A DNA stretch of 64,000 nt from Priestia koreensis. GTDB taxonomy: Bacteria; Bacillota; Bacilli; Bacillales; Bacillaceae_H. The DNA is taken from assembly GCF_001274935.1 (NCBI RefSeq), contig NZ_LILC01000002.1, positions 701,924 to 765,923 on the forward strand. Reading direction: 5' to 3'. Made by a program: the position numbers and the translations under genes. The notes beneath the pieces are model-generated. The model was not told the origin of the DNA, did no database searches, and saw nothing but the letters and a program-made list of their open reading frames with translations. Positions 7,525-16,429 of this stretch are shown here, in pieces (positions within the stretch are counted from its first letter, which is position 1; each line of letters opens with the position of its first letter).

Positions 7525-8796
7525 ATGAAACAACAGGTGAAAAATCGTAAGAAAGTCGTACAACTAGAAGATATTATTATTGCAAATCAGATGATTAAAG
7601 ATGTTGTTATTCATACTCCACTGCAAAAAAATGATATTTTATCCGAGCGCTATGAGTGCAACGTCTATTTAAAGCGTGAAGATCTACAGGCTGTGAGGTC
7701 GTTTAAGCTGAGAGGAGCGTACAACAAAATCAAAAAGCTTACCCCCGAGCAATTAGAGAATGGAATTGCGTGTGCAAGTGCAGGAAACCATGCACAAGGC
7801 GTTGCGTATGCATGCCGCCATTTGAAAATTCAAGGGAAGATCTTCATGCCAAGCACCACTCCGCGACAAAAAGTGAATCAAGTCGGGTTTCTCGGAAAGG
7901 AATTTGTGGAGATTGTTCTAATAGGAGATACGTTTGACGATTCGTACGAAAAAGCGATTGCATGCAGCGATCAAGAGGGTCGAACATTTATCCATCCCTT
8001 TGATGACACGGACGTCATTGCTGGTCAAGGCACGGTAGCGGTAGAAGTGTTAAACGATTGTGAAGAAGAAATCGATTACGTATTCGCAAGCATCGGAGGC
8101 GGAGGATTAGTCTCAGGAATCGGTACATATTTTAAGAGTATTTCACCGCACACACAGCTTATTGGAGTGGAACCGAGCGGAGCACCCAGTATGCATACAT
8201 CATTGCAAAAAGGAGAAGTAGTTACGTTAGGAACCATCGATCCATTTGTGGACGGGGCCGCCGTTAAGCGCGTTGGTACCCAGCCCTATGAGGTTTGTAA
8301 AAATCTATTAGATGATATTGTTGTCGTTCCCGAAGGAAAAGTGTGTTCAACTATTCTATCTCTTTATAATGAAAATGCGATTGTCGTCGAACCGGCGGGG
8401 GCACTTCCTGTTGCAGCACTCGATGCATACCGCGAGCAGTTGAAAGGAAAAACGATTGTTTGTGTTATAAGCGGGGGCAACAACGATATTGGTCGTATGC
8501 AGGAGATCAAGGAAAAGTCGATGATTTTCGAAGGTCTTCAGCATTATTTTATCGTGAATTTTCCTCAGCGAGCAGGGGCGCTAAGAGAATTTTTAGATGA
8601 AGTATTAGGACCTAACGACGATATTTCTCGCTTTGAATATACGAAGAAAAATAACAAAGATAGCGGACCAGCTCTTGTGGGGATCGAACTTAAATACAAA
8701 GAGGACTATGTTCCACTTGTTGCACGAATGGAGAAAAAAGGGTTCCCATTCACAGAAATTAATAAAAATAGTAATTTATTTCATCTATTTATCTAG
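7525..8796 (+). CDS. ilvA: Threonine deaminase (biosynthetic)
   Basis: 423 residues. The PLP-binding lysine is in VRSFKLRGAYNK, the phosphate loop is GGGGLVSGIG, and SGGNND is near the end of the catalytic domain. A C-terminal ACT-like domain (about 330-423, starting HYFIVNFPQRAGALREFL) marks the isoleucine-feedback-regulated biosynthetic type. It converts threonine to 2-oxobutanoate, the first step to isoleucine, and so works with ilvD at the window start. ATG 7525 is preferred over TTG 7519 because GGAAGG lies 9 bases before it and the length then matches B. subtilis IlvA. Confidence 0.95.
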   Translation: MKQQVKNRKKVVQLEDIIIANQMIKDVVIHTPLQKNDILSERYECNVYLKREDLQAVRSFKLRGAYNKIKKLTPEQLENGIACASAGNHAQGVAYACRHLKIQGKIFMPSTTPRQKVNQVGFLGKEFVEIVLIGDTFDDSYEKAIACSDQEGRTFIHPFDDTDVIAGQGTVAVEVLNDCEEEIDYVFASIGGGGLVSGIGTYFKSISPHTQLIGVEPSGAPSMHTSLQKGEVVTLGTIDPFVDGAAVKRVGTQPYEVCKNLLDDIVVVPEGKVCSTILSLYNENAIVVEPAGALPVAALDAYREQLKGKTIVCVISGGNNDIGRMQEIKEKSMIFEGLQHYFIVNFPQRAGALREFLDEVLGPNDDISRFEYTKKNNKDSGPALVGIELKYKEDYVPLVARMEKKGFPFTEINKNSNLFHLFI

Positions 8797-8843
8797 TATC
8801 AGATAAGGGTATTTTTATGCTTATATAGGTCTTGGGGAGGAAG

Positions 8844-8858
8844 TTAGAAATTTTCTAA
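8844..8858. promoter_or_regulatory. 15-bp palindrome upstream of ypmP
   Basis: TTAGAAA / TTTCTAA around a single T lies between ilvA and ypmP, about 45 bases before a TATAAT (8901-8906). It may be an operator or chance in AT-rich DNA. Confidence 0.25.
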
Positions 8859-8938
8859 TGAACCGCCATATTTAGACAACTTTTGCGCGATGAAACGTTG
8901 TATAATGGAACAAACGGGTGAAAAAGAGGATTGATATC

Positions 8939-9190
8939 TTGCTATTCAAAAGCCTTGAATTTATTCATGCAAGTGGCCAACGAGTAAAAGTGATTGATAT
9001 TCCAATGTTGAGGGAAGATGATACGTTAAAATTTATGATCTCAGCTCGATTCGAAATCTTTTTAAGCAAGATTTACAGTGAGAAACATCCGAACAGCCTA
9101 TATTCATTTAAAGACCATTTGAAACGAGTGTTAAAGTGGAAAGATTACGAACGGATTTTTTATTTCAATACGCTAAAACACAATGCATAA
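8939..9190 (+). CDS. ypmP: YpmP-like small protein
   Basis: 83 residues from TTG 8939, which has AAGAGGA 8 bases before it. An upstream in-frame GTG at 8918 has no ribosome site. The length and the place between ilvA and the degV/ypmQ genes fit B. subtilis YpmP. It is basic and soluble, with aromatic residues near the C-terminus (DYERIFYFNTLKH). Function is unknown. A consensus TATAAT at 8901 provides a promoter; the terminator follows at 9196. Confidence 0.65.
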   Translation: MLFKSLEFIHASGQRVKVIDIPMLREDDTLKFMISARFEIFLSKIYSEKHPNSLYSFKDHLKRVLKWKDYERIFYFNTLKHNA

Positions 9191-9195
9191 AAGAG

Positions 9196-9238
9196 ATGGT
9201 AATTTTTCTATTAAATGTAGAAAAGTTGCCATTTTTTT
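9196..9238 (+). terminator. ypmP terminator
   Basis: ATGGTAATTTTTCTA pairs imperfectly with TAGAAAAGTTGCCAT, then seven T. Confidence 0.75.
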
Positions 9239-9312
9239 ATTTAGAATGGTGCTGTTAGCATAAAGAAAAAGGTGATATAATGATGTGCAAGGTATTATAA
9301 AGAGGTGACTTC

Positions 9313-10155
9313 ATGGCAAAAATTAAGATTGTAACAGATTCTACTGCTGATTTAACCAAAGAGGAGATTGAGCAGTACGGAGTTGAAGTAATTCCTCTGT
9401 CAATCTGTATTGATAATCAAACCTATTTAGACCGAGTAGACATTACGCCGACTGAATTTATTGAAAAAATGAAACATTCGAATGAGCTTCCAAAAAGCTC
9501 ACAGCCAGCAATTGGTGAATTTGTAGAACTATATGAGCGCTTAAGTAGTGATGGTAGTGAAATTCTATCCATTCACATGACAGGTGGCATGAGTGGAACT
9601 GTTCGTGCAGCTGAGAGTGCAGCTCAAATGGTAGATGCTAACGTGACCGTAATTGATTCGATGTATATTTCCAAAGGCCTTGCATTTCAAGTAATTGAAG
9701 CATCGAATATGGTGAAAGAGGGCAAGGGAATTTCTGAAATTGTCAAAAGATTAGAAGATATTAGACGGAATACTACGCTATTTGTCGTGGTTGATACACT
9801 TGAAAATTTAATTAAAGGCGGGCGAATTGGACGCGGCAAAGCGCTCATTGGATCGCTTCTAAATATTAAGCCGATTGCTTCTTTGGCTGACGGTGTGTAT
9901 ACACCTGTATCGAAAGCTAGAAGTCATTCGCAAGTTGTAAAATTTCTAACAAAGCAGTTTCAAGAAGCCATTCAAGGTAAAACCGTAAAAGGCGTTGGCC
10001 TTGTTCATGCGGAGGGAATTGAATTAGCCAACCGAGTCAAAGAGGCGGTTATAAATGTAAGCGGTTTTTCCAAATTCTCTATTGAGGATACGACTCCTAT
10101 CATCTCTACACATACAGGTGTAGGAGCTATTGGATTTATGTATTATGCAGAGTGA
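9313..10155 (+). CDS. degV: DegV-family fatty-acid-binding protein
   Basis: 280 residues, typical of DegV/FakB proteins. The N-terminal motif is KIVTDSTADLTKE. The lipid-contacting region is SIHMTGGMSGTVRAAESA, and GVGLVHAEG and STHTGVGAIGF lie in the C-terminal lobe. These cytosolic proteins bind a fatty acid; in staphylococci FakB presents it to FakA for phosphorylation. No FakA-like DAK domain gene is in the window. degV also lies between ypmP and ypmQ in B. subtilis. A TATAAT at 9276-9281 with an extended TG is its likely promoter. Confidence 0.9.
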   Translation: MAKIKIVTDSTADLTKEEIEQYGVEVIPLSICIDNQTYLDRVDITPTEFIEKMKHSNELPKSSQPAIGEFVELYERLSSDGSEILSIHMTGGMSGTVRAAESAAQMVDANVTVIDSMYISKGLAFQVIEASNMVKEGKGISEIVKRLEDIRRNTTLFVVVDTLENLIKGGRIGRGKALIGSLLNIKPIASLADGVYTPVSKARSHSQVVKFLTKQFQEAIQGKTVKGVGLVHAEGIELANRVKEAVINVSGFSKFSIEDTTPIISTHTGVGAIGFMYYAE

Positions 10156-10156
10156 T

Positions 10157-10186
10157 AATCCTAGTTTTACAACTAGGATTATTTTA
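10157..10186 (+). terminator. degV terminator
   Basis: AATCCTAGTT pairs with AACTAGGATT, followed by a T-rich tail. Confidence 0.82.
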
Positions 10187-10312
10187 ATTGTAGATGTGAT
10201 AGATAAGTAGAGTATGATATAATTTTAGGAAAATATAGGATGTATGATAGATTGCTGATGCTGTGCGTAAAAAATAGAAATGAAAAAAATGTCATAGTGA
10301 TGAGGTTCAGTA

Positions 10313-11962
10313 ATGAGAGAGTATATTCGCAATTTGAGCATCTTTAACAAAACCGTCCTGTTTTCAACCTTTGTGGTGATTTTAATGGGCGTAGGAACAG
10401 CATACATAAGCTACCATGTGCAGCGCAATATGACAAAGGATATCTTGATGCAACAGGCAACGGGCGTTTCCTCATTTTATAGTCATACGTTAAATGCGAC
10501 GGATATTTTAAAGGTAGAGAATTCGAAAGATTCAAACACCGATGCGAATTCGCGGGTGAAAAGGGATATACAGAAGGTAAGTAATTCCTCCTCTTCCTAC
10601 CTGTTGAGCTATGTCGTTTCAACTAAAAAGGTAGCAGGAAATAACGTGAAAATGCTTGTTGTATCTGATAAGGAAGTTGAGAAACGGTTAGGGAAAAAGC
10701 ATATCTACCAAGCAGATCCCAGGTTTTACGAAGCGTACCAAAAGGCAATTAAGACAAAAAAAATGACAGAAACACATGTTTATAAAGACCGATTCGGCGT
10801 TTGGACGACGTCATTTGCTCCTATTCAGGATTCAAATAAAGAGGTGGTGGGAGTTGTCGGAGTAAGCGTTGATGCGAGCATACTCGCTACGTTTCAAAGA
10901 AAGCTCATTGCTTCTTTAATTGCCGGATGTATTATTTTCTTCACGATCATCATTTTCTTCCAGGACTGGGGACTGCGAAAGCTTATGTCTCCGCTTCGAG
11001 AATTGCTTCTCGGTATTCAGCAAGTGAGCAAAGGGAATTTTCAAGTAAGGTTAAGGCAACAGGACGCGTCAGAATTAGGCGAGATTAGTAAGCAATTCAA
11101 TGAGATGACGTTAATGCTTCAAACCTTGTTCGAACAAGTAGCGGTTACAAAGGAAAACTTAGGAGAAAAAGCATCACCAAAACCACCGCTCAAAGGATTA
11201 GAAAAAGCCATTGATGAAATGGAGCTTATTATTGAGAAGACAAGGCTTCAAAAGGAGCTGCAGCGTGCAGAAAAAATGAATGCGATTGGTCAATTAGCGG
11301 CTTCAGTTGCCCACGAAATCCGCAATCCAATGACGGTAGTAAAAGGCTTTTTACAGCTTTTTTACGCAAAGGATAATTTGAGTGATACGGAAAAAGGCTA
11401 CATTCAGCTAATGATCGATGAGATTAATCGGGCGGAAATTATTATTAATGATTATTTATCATTAGCTCGCCCAGACGTTGAGCAAACAGAAGCCATTCAT
11501 TGCTATGCGTCTGTTAATAATCTTGTTGAGCTGTTGTCATCATACGCACTGCTGACAAACAATATTAATATTGAAGTCAGCTTAAATGCTAAACCCGTTA
11601 TTCGGGGTGTGAGGAATGAGTTCAATCAAGTCTTGCTGAACATTATGAAAAACGGGATCGAAGCAATGAAGCACGGAGGTACGTTAAAAGTAGTATTAGA
11701 GGAAACAGAACATAACGCATTAATTAAAGTATCTGATACGGGAATCGGTATGAACAAGGAAGAACTAGAGCGATTGGGTACACCTTTTTATTCTTTAAAA
11801 GAAAAAGGAACGGGAATCGGTCTAATGGTTTCCTATCAAATTATTGAAAAGATGAAAGGGAAAATTCAAGTTCAAAGTCAGCGTGGATTAGGGACAACCT
11901 TTTTGCTTGAGTTTCCGAAAATTTCTGCCGAAGGAGAACGAATCCTTGCCATTAAACAATAA
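10313..11962 (+). CDS. Membrane sensor histidine kinase, orphan
   Basis: 549 residues. TM1 (about 14-34), an external sensor domain (about 35-195, Cache-like: VWTTSFAPIQDSNKEVVGVV), TM2 (about 197-217), HAMP (about 220-275), a dimerisation domain with phospho-acceptor His334 in AHEIRNPM, then an ATPase domain (NIMKNGIEAM, DTGIGM, GTGIGLMVS). No response-regulator gene is adjacent. The His box is like those of sporulation kinases that feed the Spo0F phosphorelay, so an input kinase for sporulation is a fair inference. It sits between degV and ypmQ. The gap to ypmQ is 17 bases, so the two may be co-transcribed. Confidence 0.9.
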   Translation: MREYIRNLSIFNKTVLFSTFVVILMGVGTAYISYHVQRNMTKDILMQQATGVSSFYSHTLNATDILKVENSKDSNTDANSRVKRDIQKVSNSSSSYLLSYVVSTKKVAGNNVKMLVVSDKEVEKRLGKKHIYQADPRFYEAYQKAIKTKKMTETHVYKDRFGVWTTSFAPIQDSNKEVVGVVGVSVDASILATFQRKLIASLIAGCIIFFTIIIFFQDWGLRKLMSPLRELLLGIQQVSKGNFQVRLRQQDASELGEISKQFNEMTLMLQTLFEQVAVTKENLGEKASPKPPLKGLEKAIDEMELIIEKTRLQKELQRAEKMNAIGQLAASVAHEIRNPMTVVKGFLQLFYAKDNLSDTEKGYIQLMIDEINRAEIIINDYLSLARPDVEQTEAIHCYASVNNLVELLSSYALLTNNINIEVSLNAKPVIRGVRNEFNQVLLNIMKNGIEAMKHGGTLKVVLEETEHNALIKVSDTGIGMNKEELERLGTPFYSLKEKGTGIGLMVSYQIIEKMKGKIQVQSQRGLGTTFLLEFPKISAEGERILAIKQ

Positions 11963-11979
11963 ATAAGGGAGTGGTGAAG

Positions 11980-12564
11980 GTGTTACTACGTCGATATCGT
12001 TTAGTTGTCGTGATGTTAGCGGCCACAATGATCATCTCTGCGTGTGGCAAACCGCAGCTAGCGAACGCACTGAATTGGAATTTAGATTCGTTTACATACA
12101 CAAACCAAGAAGATAAGGAATTTGGTACAAAAGATTTAACGAATAAAGTGTGGATTGCGAACTTTATTTTTACGAACTGTGAAACGGTTTGTCCACCCAT
12201 TACAGCGCATATGGCAAAGCTACAGCGCATGATGAAAAAAGAAAACGTACCTGTGGAGTTTGTATCGTTTAGTATTGATCCAGAAAATGATACGCCCGAG
12301 GCGTTAAAGAGCTTTGCTCAACAATTTACGGAAGATTTCTCTAACTGGACATTCCTGACGGGTTATAGCCAAGAGACAATCGAAAAACAGGCAAAGACCC
12401 AATTTCACGAGTTGGTACAAAAAACGGATGCATCCACACAGGTAACGCACGGTACGCACTTGTTTCTCGTTGATAAGGATGGGAAAATTATGAAAAGCTA
12501 TAGTGGGTTTGCTAACGTGCCGTACAAAGAAATTGTACAAGATGCAAAAACACTTAACGAGTAA
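11980..12564 (+). CDS. ypmQ: SCO1/SenC-family copper lipoprotein YpmQ
   Basis: 194 residues from GTG 11980, with AAGGGA about 9 bases upstream; an earlier GTG at 11971 lies on top of that ribosome site. A lipoprotein signal ends IISAC with lipidated Cys22. The thioredoxin-fold copper site is Cys67 and Cys71 (NCETVCPP) with the distal His in THGTHLF. SCO1 proteins deliver copper to the CuA centre of cytochrome c oxidase, or reduce it, on the outer face of the membrane. The assignment is supported by the B. subtilis order degV, ypmQ, ypmR, ypmS. Confidence 0.92.
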   Translation: MLLRRYRLVVVMLAATMIISACGKPQLANALNWNLDSFTYTNQEDKEFGTKDLTNKVWIANFIFTNCETVCPPITAHMAKLQRMMKKENVPVEFVSFSIDPENDTPEALKSFAQQFTEDFSNWTFLTGYSQETIEKQAKTQFHELVQKTDASTQVTHGTHLFLVDKDGKIMKSYSGFANVPYKEIVQDAKTLNE

Positions 12565-12602
12565 CGCAAGTATTACGCTGTGCATAGGCATGGCGTTTTT
12601 TA
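12563..12602 (+). terminator. Possible ypmQ terminator
   Basis: AACGC and GCGTT flank about 25 bases, followed by six T. The stem is short, so this is tentative. Confidence 0.45.
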
Positions 12603-12898
12603 GTTTTGGGTAAACATAAAGTATAAGATGAATGAAGCAGTGAGTTCGGTAGAAAAGAGGACAGCAAAGCTGATAAGAGGTCATTCCATTGGCAAGATCA
12701 AAACCATCTATTTTAAAGAAGACAGGTTAAATAGCACAGATGCAAAAATATTGGTTCTCATCTACACGAATGGGAAACTTTAAAGCGTTTTCAACGTAGA
12801 ATTTAGTAGAAACTCTATAATCATCGAGTTAATGTGTGTTATGATGATAAATAAAATCGATGTGGAATTCATCAATGATAATACAGTAGGTGTTGTAA
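12603..12898. other. Intergenic region before ypmR
   Basis: This stretch of almost 300 bases has two weak frames (12628-12783 and 12689-12730) without convincing starts. I call no gene. A ypmR promoter may lie at about 12870-12890 (GATAATACAG). Confidence 0.4.
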
Positions 12899-13744
12899 AT
12901 GCATAAATACAAATTATATATCGTATTAATGATATGTACGGTGTTGCTAAGTGCCTGTTCGTCACCCGTATTCTCATTTCGAGCACCGTCTGAGGCTAGT
13001 GAAAAAAAGCTTGATCTGATTGATAAGTCTCATTTACCAAAGGGATTTTTTCCAGTTGATCTCAACGTAGTGGCGATCGGGGACTCATTGACAGAGGGGG
13101 TAGGCGATTCATCTAAAAAGGGTGGATATGTGCCTTATGTCGTGAAGTTTCTTTCACAGCAACGTTCAGTAGACAATGTTCGGGTGAGTAACCTTGGAAA
13201 ACGTGGAAACCGTACAGATCAGTTGCTAGCACGATTGGATCAAGAGGAGATTGGGGCAAAGGTGTCAAGAGGAGACGTTATTTTTGTCACGATCGGTGGA
13301 AACGACATTATGAAAGTAGTAAAGAATTTCTTTTATAATATTTCTGTTGAAGCATTTGATAAAGAACAAGCCAAATACGAATTTCGATTGAACCGTGTTC
13401 TCAATAAAATACGCAGTTTGAATCCGAATGCGCATATTTATTTGATTGGCTTTTACAATCCGTTCTTTCACTCGTTAAATTCGGTTCAAGAAATTAATAC
13501 GGTTGTTTCACAATGGAATCAGGCAAGCGAGCGGATAGCAAATCGTCATAAGGGTGTGACATACGTGAAAGTAGAAGATATCTTCTCAAATCCAAAGGAA
13601 GATAAACTTCTCGGAAAAGATCAGTTTCACCCAAATAAAAAAGGGTATGAGTTAATGGCAGACCGTATTAACTTTTACGTGAAACAAGATCCGCCAGACA
13701 ATCTTCCAACTCATGAAGAAAATGATGAAGCAACGGCTAAATAA
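12899..13744 (+). CDS. ypmR: YpmR-like SGNH/GDSL hydrolase lipoprotein
   Basis: 281 residues. A lipoprotein signal ends LLSAC with Cys20. The SGNH hydrolase blocks are clear: block I VVAIGDSLTEG with the nucleophile Ser, block III TIGGNDIM, and block V DQFHPNKKGY with the catalytic Asp and His. This is a surface-anchored lipase/esterase type enzyme; the substrate is not known. Start ATG 12899 follows TAGGTG. ypmS starts 16 bases after the stop, so they form an operon as in B. subtilis. Confidence 0.9.
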   Translation: MHKYKLYIVLMICTVLLSACSSPVFSFRAPSEASEKKLDLIDKSHLPKGFFPVDLNVVAIGDSLTEGVGDSSKKGGYVPYVVKFLSQQRSVDNVRVSNLGKRGNRTDQLLARLDQEEIGAKVSRGDVIFVTIGGNDIMKVVKNFFYNISVEAFDKEQAKYEFRLNRVLNKIRSLNPNAHIYLIGFYNPFFHSLNSVQEINTVVSQWNQASERIANRHKGVTYVKVEDIFSNPKEDKLLGKDQFHPNKKGYELMADRINFYVKQDPPDNLPTHEENDEATAK

Positions 13745-13759
13745 GGAGTTTGGTTTTGA

Positions 13760-14335
13760 ATGAAAAAATGGAAACGTCTTTTTTGGGGACTTTTGACGCT
13801 TAATATTGTAATTGTACTTGTCGTGATCGTGCTTATTTTTCAGCCGGCCGATAATCAACCTTTTCCAAGTGGTAATCAGCCACAGAAAAAACAAGTCGAA
13901 CTAACAATTTTAGCGAAAAAGAAAGATTTAAATGCGCTCATTGATAAGTATTTGCAAAAAGAATTTCATAATGAAGAATTAAACTATAATGTTCGACTAA
14001 CGGACCAGGTCGAGGTGAATGGAACCATTCAAGCTTTTGATAATAAGCTGGATGTACAAATGGCCTTTGAGCCACATGTGCAAAAGAACGGTGGGATTAT
14101 TTTGGAGCAGAAATCTCTTTCCGTTGGGAAACTGCAACTACCTGTACGTACGGTCTTAAAATACGTGAACAACAACTTCAATCTTCCTGACTATGTAAAA
14201 ATTAATCCAGCAGATGAATCTGTATATGTCGGGTTACAGGAAATGAGGACGACGAACGACTTTAGAGTAAAGGTAGAGAAGTTTAATTTAGAAAAAGATG
14301 AGTTCCGCTTCAAATTAATTGACTCCGTAAAGTAG
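13760..14335 (+). CDS. ypmS: YpmS-like membrane-anchored protein (DUF2140)
   Basis: 191 residues. An N-terminal span (LFWGLLTLNIVIVLVVIV, about 7-25) is followed by an external domain of about 160 residues with lysine-rich and beta-strand-like sequence (QMAFEPHVQKNGGIILEQKS). The function is unknown; family and neighbours match B. subtilis YpmS. Start ATG 13760 follows AAGGAG. It forms an operon with ypmR and ends in a strong terminator. Confidence 0.85.
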   Translation: MKKWKRLFWGLLTLNIVIVLVVIVLIFQPADNQPFPSGNQPQKKQVELTILAKKKDLNALIDKYLQKEFHNEELNYNVRLTDQVEVNGTIQAFDNKLDVQMAFEPHVQKNGGIILEQKSLSVGKLQLPVRTVLKYVNNNFNLPDYVKINPADESVYVGLQEMRTTNDFRVKVEKFNLEKDEFRFKLIDSVK

Positions 14336-14343
14336 GAGCATTG

Positions 14344-14378
14344 AAAAGGCCGCTGACACATATCAGCGGCCTTTTTTA
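14344..14378. terminator. Terminator between ypmS and the DUF4397 gene
   Basis: AAAAGGCCGCTGA pairs with TCAGCGGCCTTTTTT; the A and T runs allow use from both sides. Confidence 0.88.
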
Positions 14379-15179
14379 TTATTCGAGCGTATCTTGAACA
14401 AGTAAAGGTTCAAGCGGTGGTTGCCCACTTAGTTTTCCAACCGCATAAATCGTGTAGGAACGATTAGGACGAAGACGAAGCGGTGGAATTTCAAGAACAG
14501 ATTTCTTTTGTCCTGCTGGTCTCACTTCAAGCATTAGCGTCATTGGGGTAATACCGACATAATCAGTTACTTGACGATAGGCAATATTTGAAAAGATTGG
14601 ATCACCGTTTTTAACCACAATATCAACAGCTGGCGCATCAGGCGAAAGATGAACAAATCTCACCTTTGATTCACCCTTTGGCACCTTATGATCATCTGCA
14701 ATTAAAAGTAGATCAAGATTGGCTGGATCATTAATTGCTGCGACGGTATATCGTTGACCATCCTCTACTTTCACACTTTTCGTTAATAAAGGCTGCCCCT
14801 GCTGTCCAGCTTGGTAAATATCGATCTTATACGTATCGCCTTTCTTTAACGGAATATAATCTGTTTCTTGTTTAAAGGCAAGACTTCGAATAACCTTTCG
14901 CCCGTTTAAATAAATATCAACGCTTGGTGCTCCTGGTGACGCATGGAAAATTCGAATAAGAGGGCCAGGATGTCTGTATTGATCCTGAAAGTCTCTTGAT
15001 GCCTCTTGCACACGCTCTAAGTGCTTTTGATAATACAAAATATGGAGGTTAGGATCTCGATATTTATAGTAATTTGACAGCATGTCATACATGATGGCTT
15101 TTTGCATATTTTTATCCCGATATCCGCCTGATAATCCCGAAGAATCATATAGACCATATGGGTTATACATGTTGTACAT
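14379..15179 (-). CDS. DUF4397 repeat protein
   Basis: 266 residues from ATG 15179, which has AAAGGAG 8 bases before it; a longer frame to 15239 lacks a ribosome site. After an 80-residue N-terminal region rich in Tyr, Asn and Gly come two copies of a beta-domain. Each starts with a strand like RIFHASPGAPSVDIYLNG or RFVHLSPDAPAVDIVVKNG, the DUF4397 signature. There is no signal peptide. Similar Bacillus proteins may be spore-coat or surface proteins; the Tyr/Gly-rich start fits that, but this is inference. It is divergent from the gene at 15385. Confidence 0.82.
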   Translation of the reverse strand: MYNMYNPYGLYDSSGLSGGYRDKNMQKAIMYDMLSNYYKYRDPNLHILYYQKHLERVQEASRDFQDQYRHPGPLIRIFHASPGAPSVDIYLNGRKVIRSLAFKQETDYIPLKKGDTYKIDIYQAGQQGQPLLTKSVKVEDGQRYTVAAINDPANLDLLLIADDHKVPKGESKVRFVHLSPDAPAVDIVVKNGDPIFSNIAYRQVTDYVGITPMTLMLEVRPAGQKKSVLEIPPLRLRPNRSYTIYAVGKLSGQPPLEPLLVQDTLE

Positions 15180-15384
15180 ACGCTCAACTCCTTTTCGCGA
15201 ATTCACCACTGAAAAGCGAATATTGTACGTTGAAAACATATGCGAAATATTAAAAAATATGCTCGTTGCCTTCGAAATGATTAGAATAAGACCAACTATC
15301 CAAACGCCTGATTGTGCATATAATACTACAACACGTTAAAAGGAAAAACGTTCAAATGAAAAAGTAGGCAAAGGGGTGGGAGGT

Positions 15385-15564
15385 ATGAAAAAATTTTATA
15401 AGATGTCGATCAGAATTATGATTATGGGCGTCATACTAGTAGTAATTCTAAGTCATTTTGTGACCGTGTCTGAATCCCAAAGAAAGGATCAAATCGTTCG
15501 GCAGTCTGTCTCTCACATGAATAAGCTTCTCGTGGAGGTGACAGAAAATGGTCGAAAGCCGTGA
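15385..15564 (+). CDS. 59-residue membrane protein paired with a signal-peptidase-like gene
   Basis: Starts at ATG 15385 behind GGGAGGT. One membrane span (about 10-30, IMIMGVILVVILSHFVTV) is followed by a 30-residue polar tail. The last 17 bases overlap the next gene, whose ribosome site (GGAGGTGACAG) is inside this one, so the two are made together. B. subtilis has a small gene ypmT after ypmS, but I cannot confirm that this is it. Confidence 0.65.
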   Translation: MKKFYKMSIRIMIMGVILVVILSHFVTVSESQRKDQIVRQSVSHMNKLLVEVTENGRKP

Positions 15565-16036
15565 ACGAAGATTTTACTGGTTTAGATGGGTTCTTGTGTT
15601 ATATATTGTATCGTTTACTGCGATTTTCTTCTCGTTAGTTCCCCTGTTTTTTGGTTATCATCTGACAGTACAGGAGAACAGCGAATTAGCCTCCACTATC
15701 CCGCAAAAGTCTCTCGTCATCGCCAAACAATTTCATCAGCAACCGTTAAAAGAAGGAACGGTTATTTTGATATCTGCTTCATCTACGCGTGAAATGACCA
15801 CCATTCACCGAATCGAAAAAATTACGGATCAACATCATTACATGATTAACATCGGTACCAAAAACATGCCTGTACTAGAGCCAGTAGCCAAAAAAGATAT
15901 TCTTGCTACGTATGCTTATCACCTTCCTTTTATTGGTGGGGTGATTGAATTATCAAAGGAATATATGGTAACGATTTTTGCTGTTTGTGTGCTTTTGTAC
16001 TTATACACGTATACATGGGAAGAGAAAGAATTGTAG
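15548..16036 (+). CDS. SipW-type signal-peptidase-like membrane protein
   Basis: 162 residues with one span near each end (about 11-35 and 137-156), the layout of archaeal/SipW-type signal peptidases. ASTIPQKSLVIAK aligns with the SipW pattern around MEPTIPxGSLVIVK, and TTIHRIEKI matches the later His-Arg-Ile box. The nucleophile region reads ENSELAS where Gly-Ser-Met-Glu-Pro is expected, so the catalytic Ser is either lost or displaced by one residue. It may be an inactive or altered peptidase, or a membrane protein of another function. No TasA-like substrate gene is near. Confidence 0.6.
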   Translation: MVESRERRFYWFRWVLVLYIVSFTAIFFSLVPLFFGYHLTVQENSELASTIPQKSLVIAKQFHQQPLKEGTVILISASSTREMTTIHRIEKITDQHHYMINIGTKNMPVLEPVAKKDILATYAYHLPFIGGVIELSKEYMVTIFAVCVLLYLYTYTWEEKEL

Positions 16037-16149
16037 CGATGAAATGAAAAATTTTCAAAAAATAGGCATATGCCCAGACAATACAAACTAGGCAAACATA
16101 CAGTGTAAAGGTAATGATTACCTAGGTAAGACGAAAGGAGAATGAAATA

Positions 16150-16287
16150 ATGTACGGTTATGATGGATATGGTTGTGGGCAGGTTTATTCTTATGGAGGA
16201 TGCGGAACAGGCCACGGAAATTCTTTTGTCTTGATCATTGTTTTATTTATTTTACTCGTCATTATCGGCTGTTCTTGTTTCTGTTAA
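16150..16287 (+). CDS. YjcZ-type small sporulation membrane peptide
   Basis: 45 residues from ATG 16150, behind AAAGGAG. A Gly/Tyr/Cys-rich start ([17 protein letters not shown]) is followed by a hydrophobic segment ([15 protein letters not shown]) and a CSCFC end. This is the YjcZ/YczN-type small peptide widespread and often multi-copy in Bacillus, frequently annotated as sporulation protein. Its exact role is not known. It is monocistronic with its own terminator. Confidence 0.85.
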   Translation: MYGYDGYGCGQVYSYGGCGTGHGNSFVLIIVLFILLVIIGCSCFC

Positions 16288-16296
16288 ATGTAAATT

Positions 16297-16334
16297 GTAA
16301 GAGGCCCTTTTGAGAAAAGGGGCCTTACGTTTTG
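16297..16334 (+). terminator. Terminator after the YjcZ-type gene
   Basis: GGCCCTTTT and AAAAGGGGCC form the core stem, with a T-rich tail. Confidence 0.7.
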
Positions 16335-16429
16335 TTCTTGGATAGGTTTTAGAAAAATATTCAAGGTAGATTTATCTTGATTTCCATATTATACTATCTA
16401 ATAGAAAGTGAGAATATGAAGGTGACTAC

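Noticed and set aside
12689-12730. 13-codon frame starting MARSKPSILKKTG after AAGAGGT
   Set aside because: Too short, TTG start, no second line of evidence.
12628-12783. 51-codon frame between ypmQ and ypmR
   Set aside because: No Shine-Dalgarno before the ATG and no recognisable protein character; could be a decayed gene but support is too thin.
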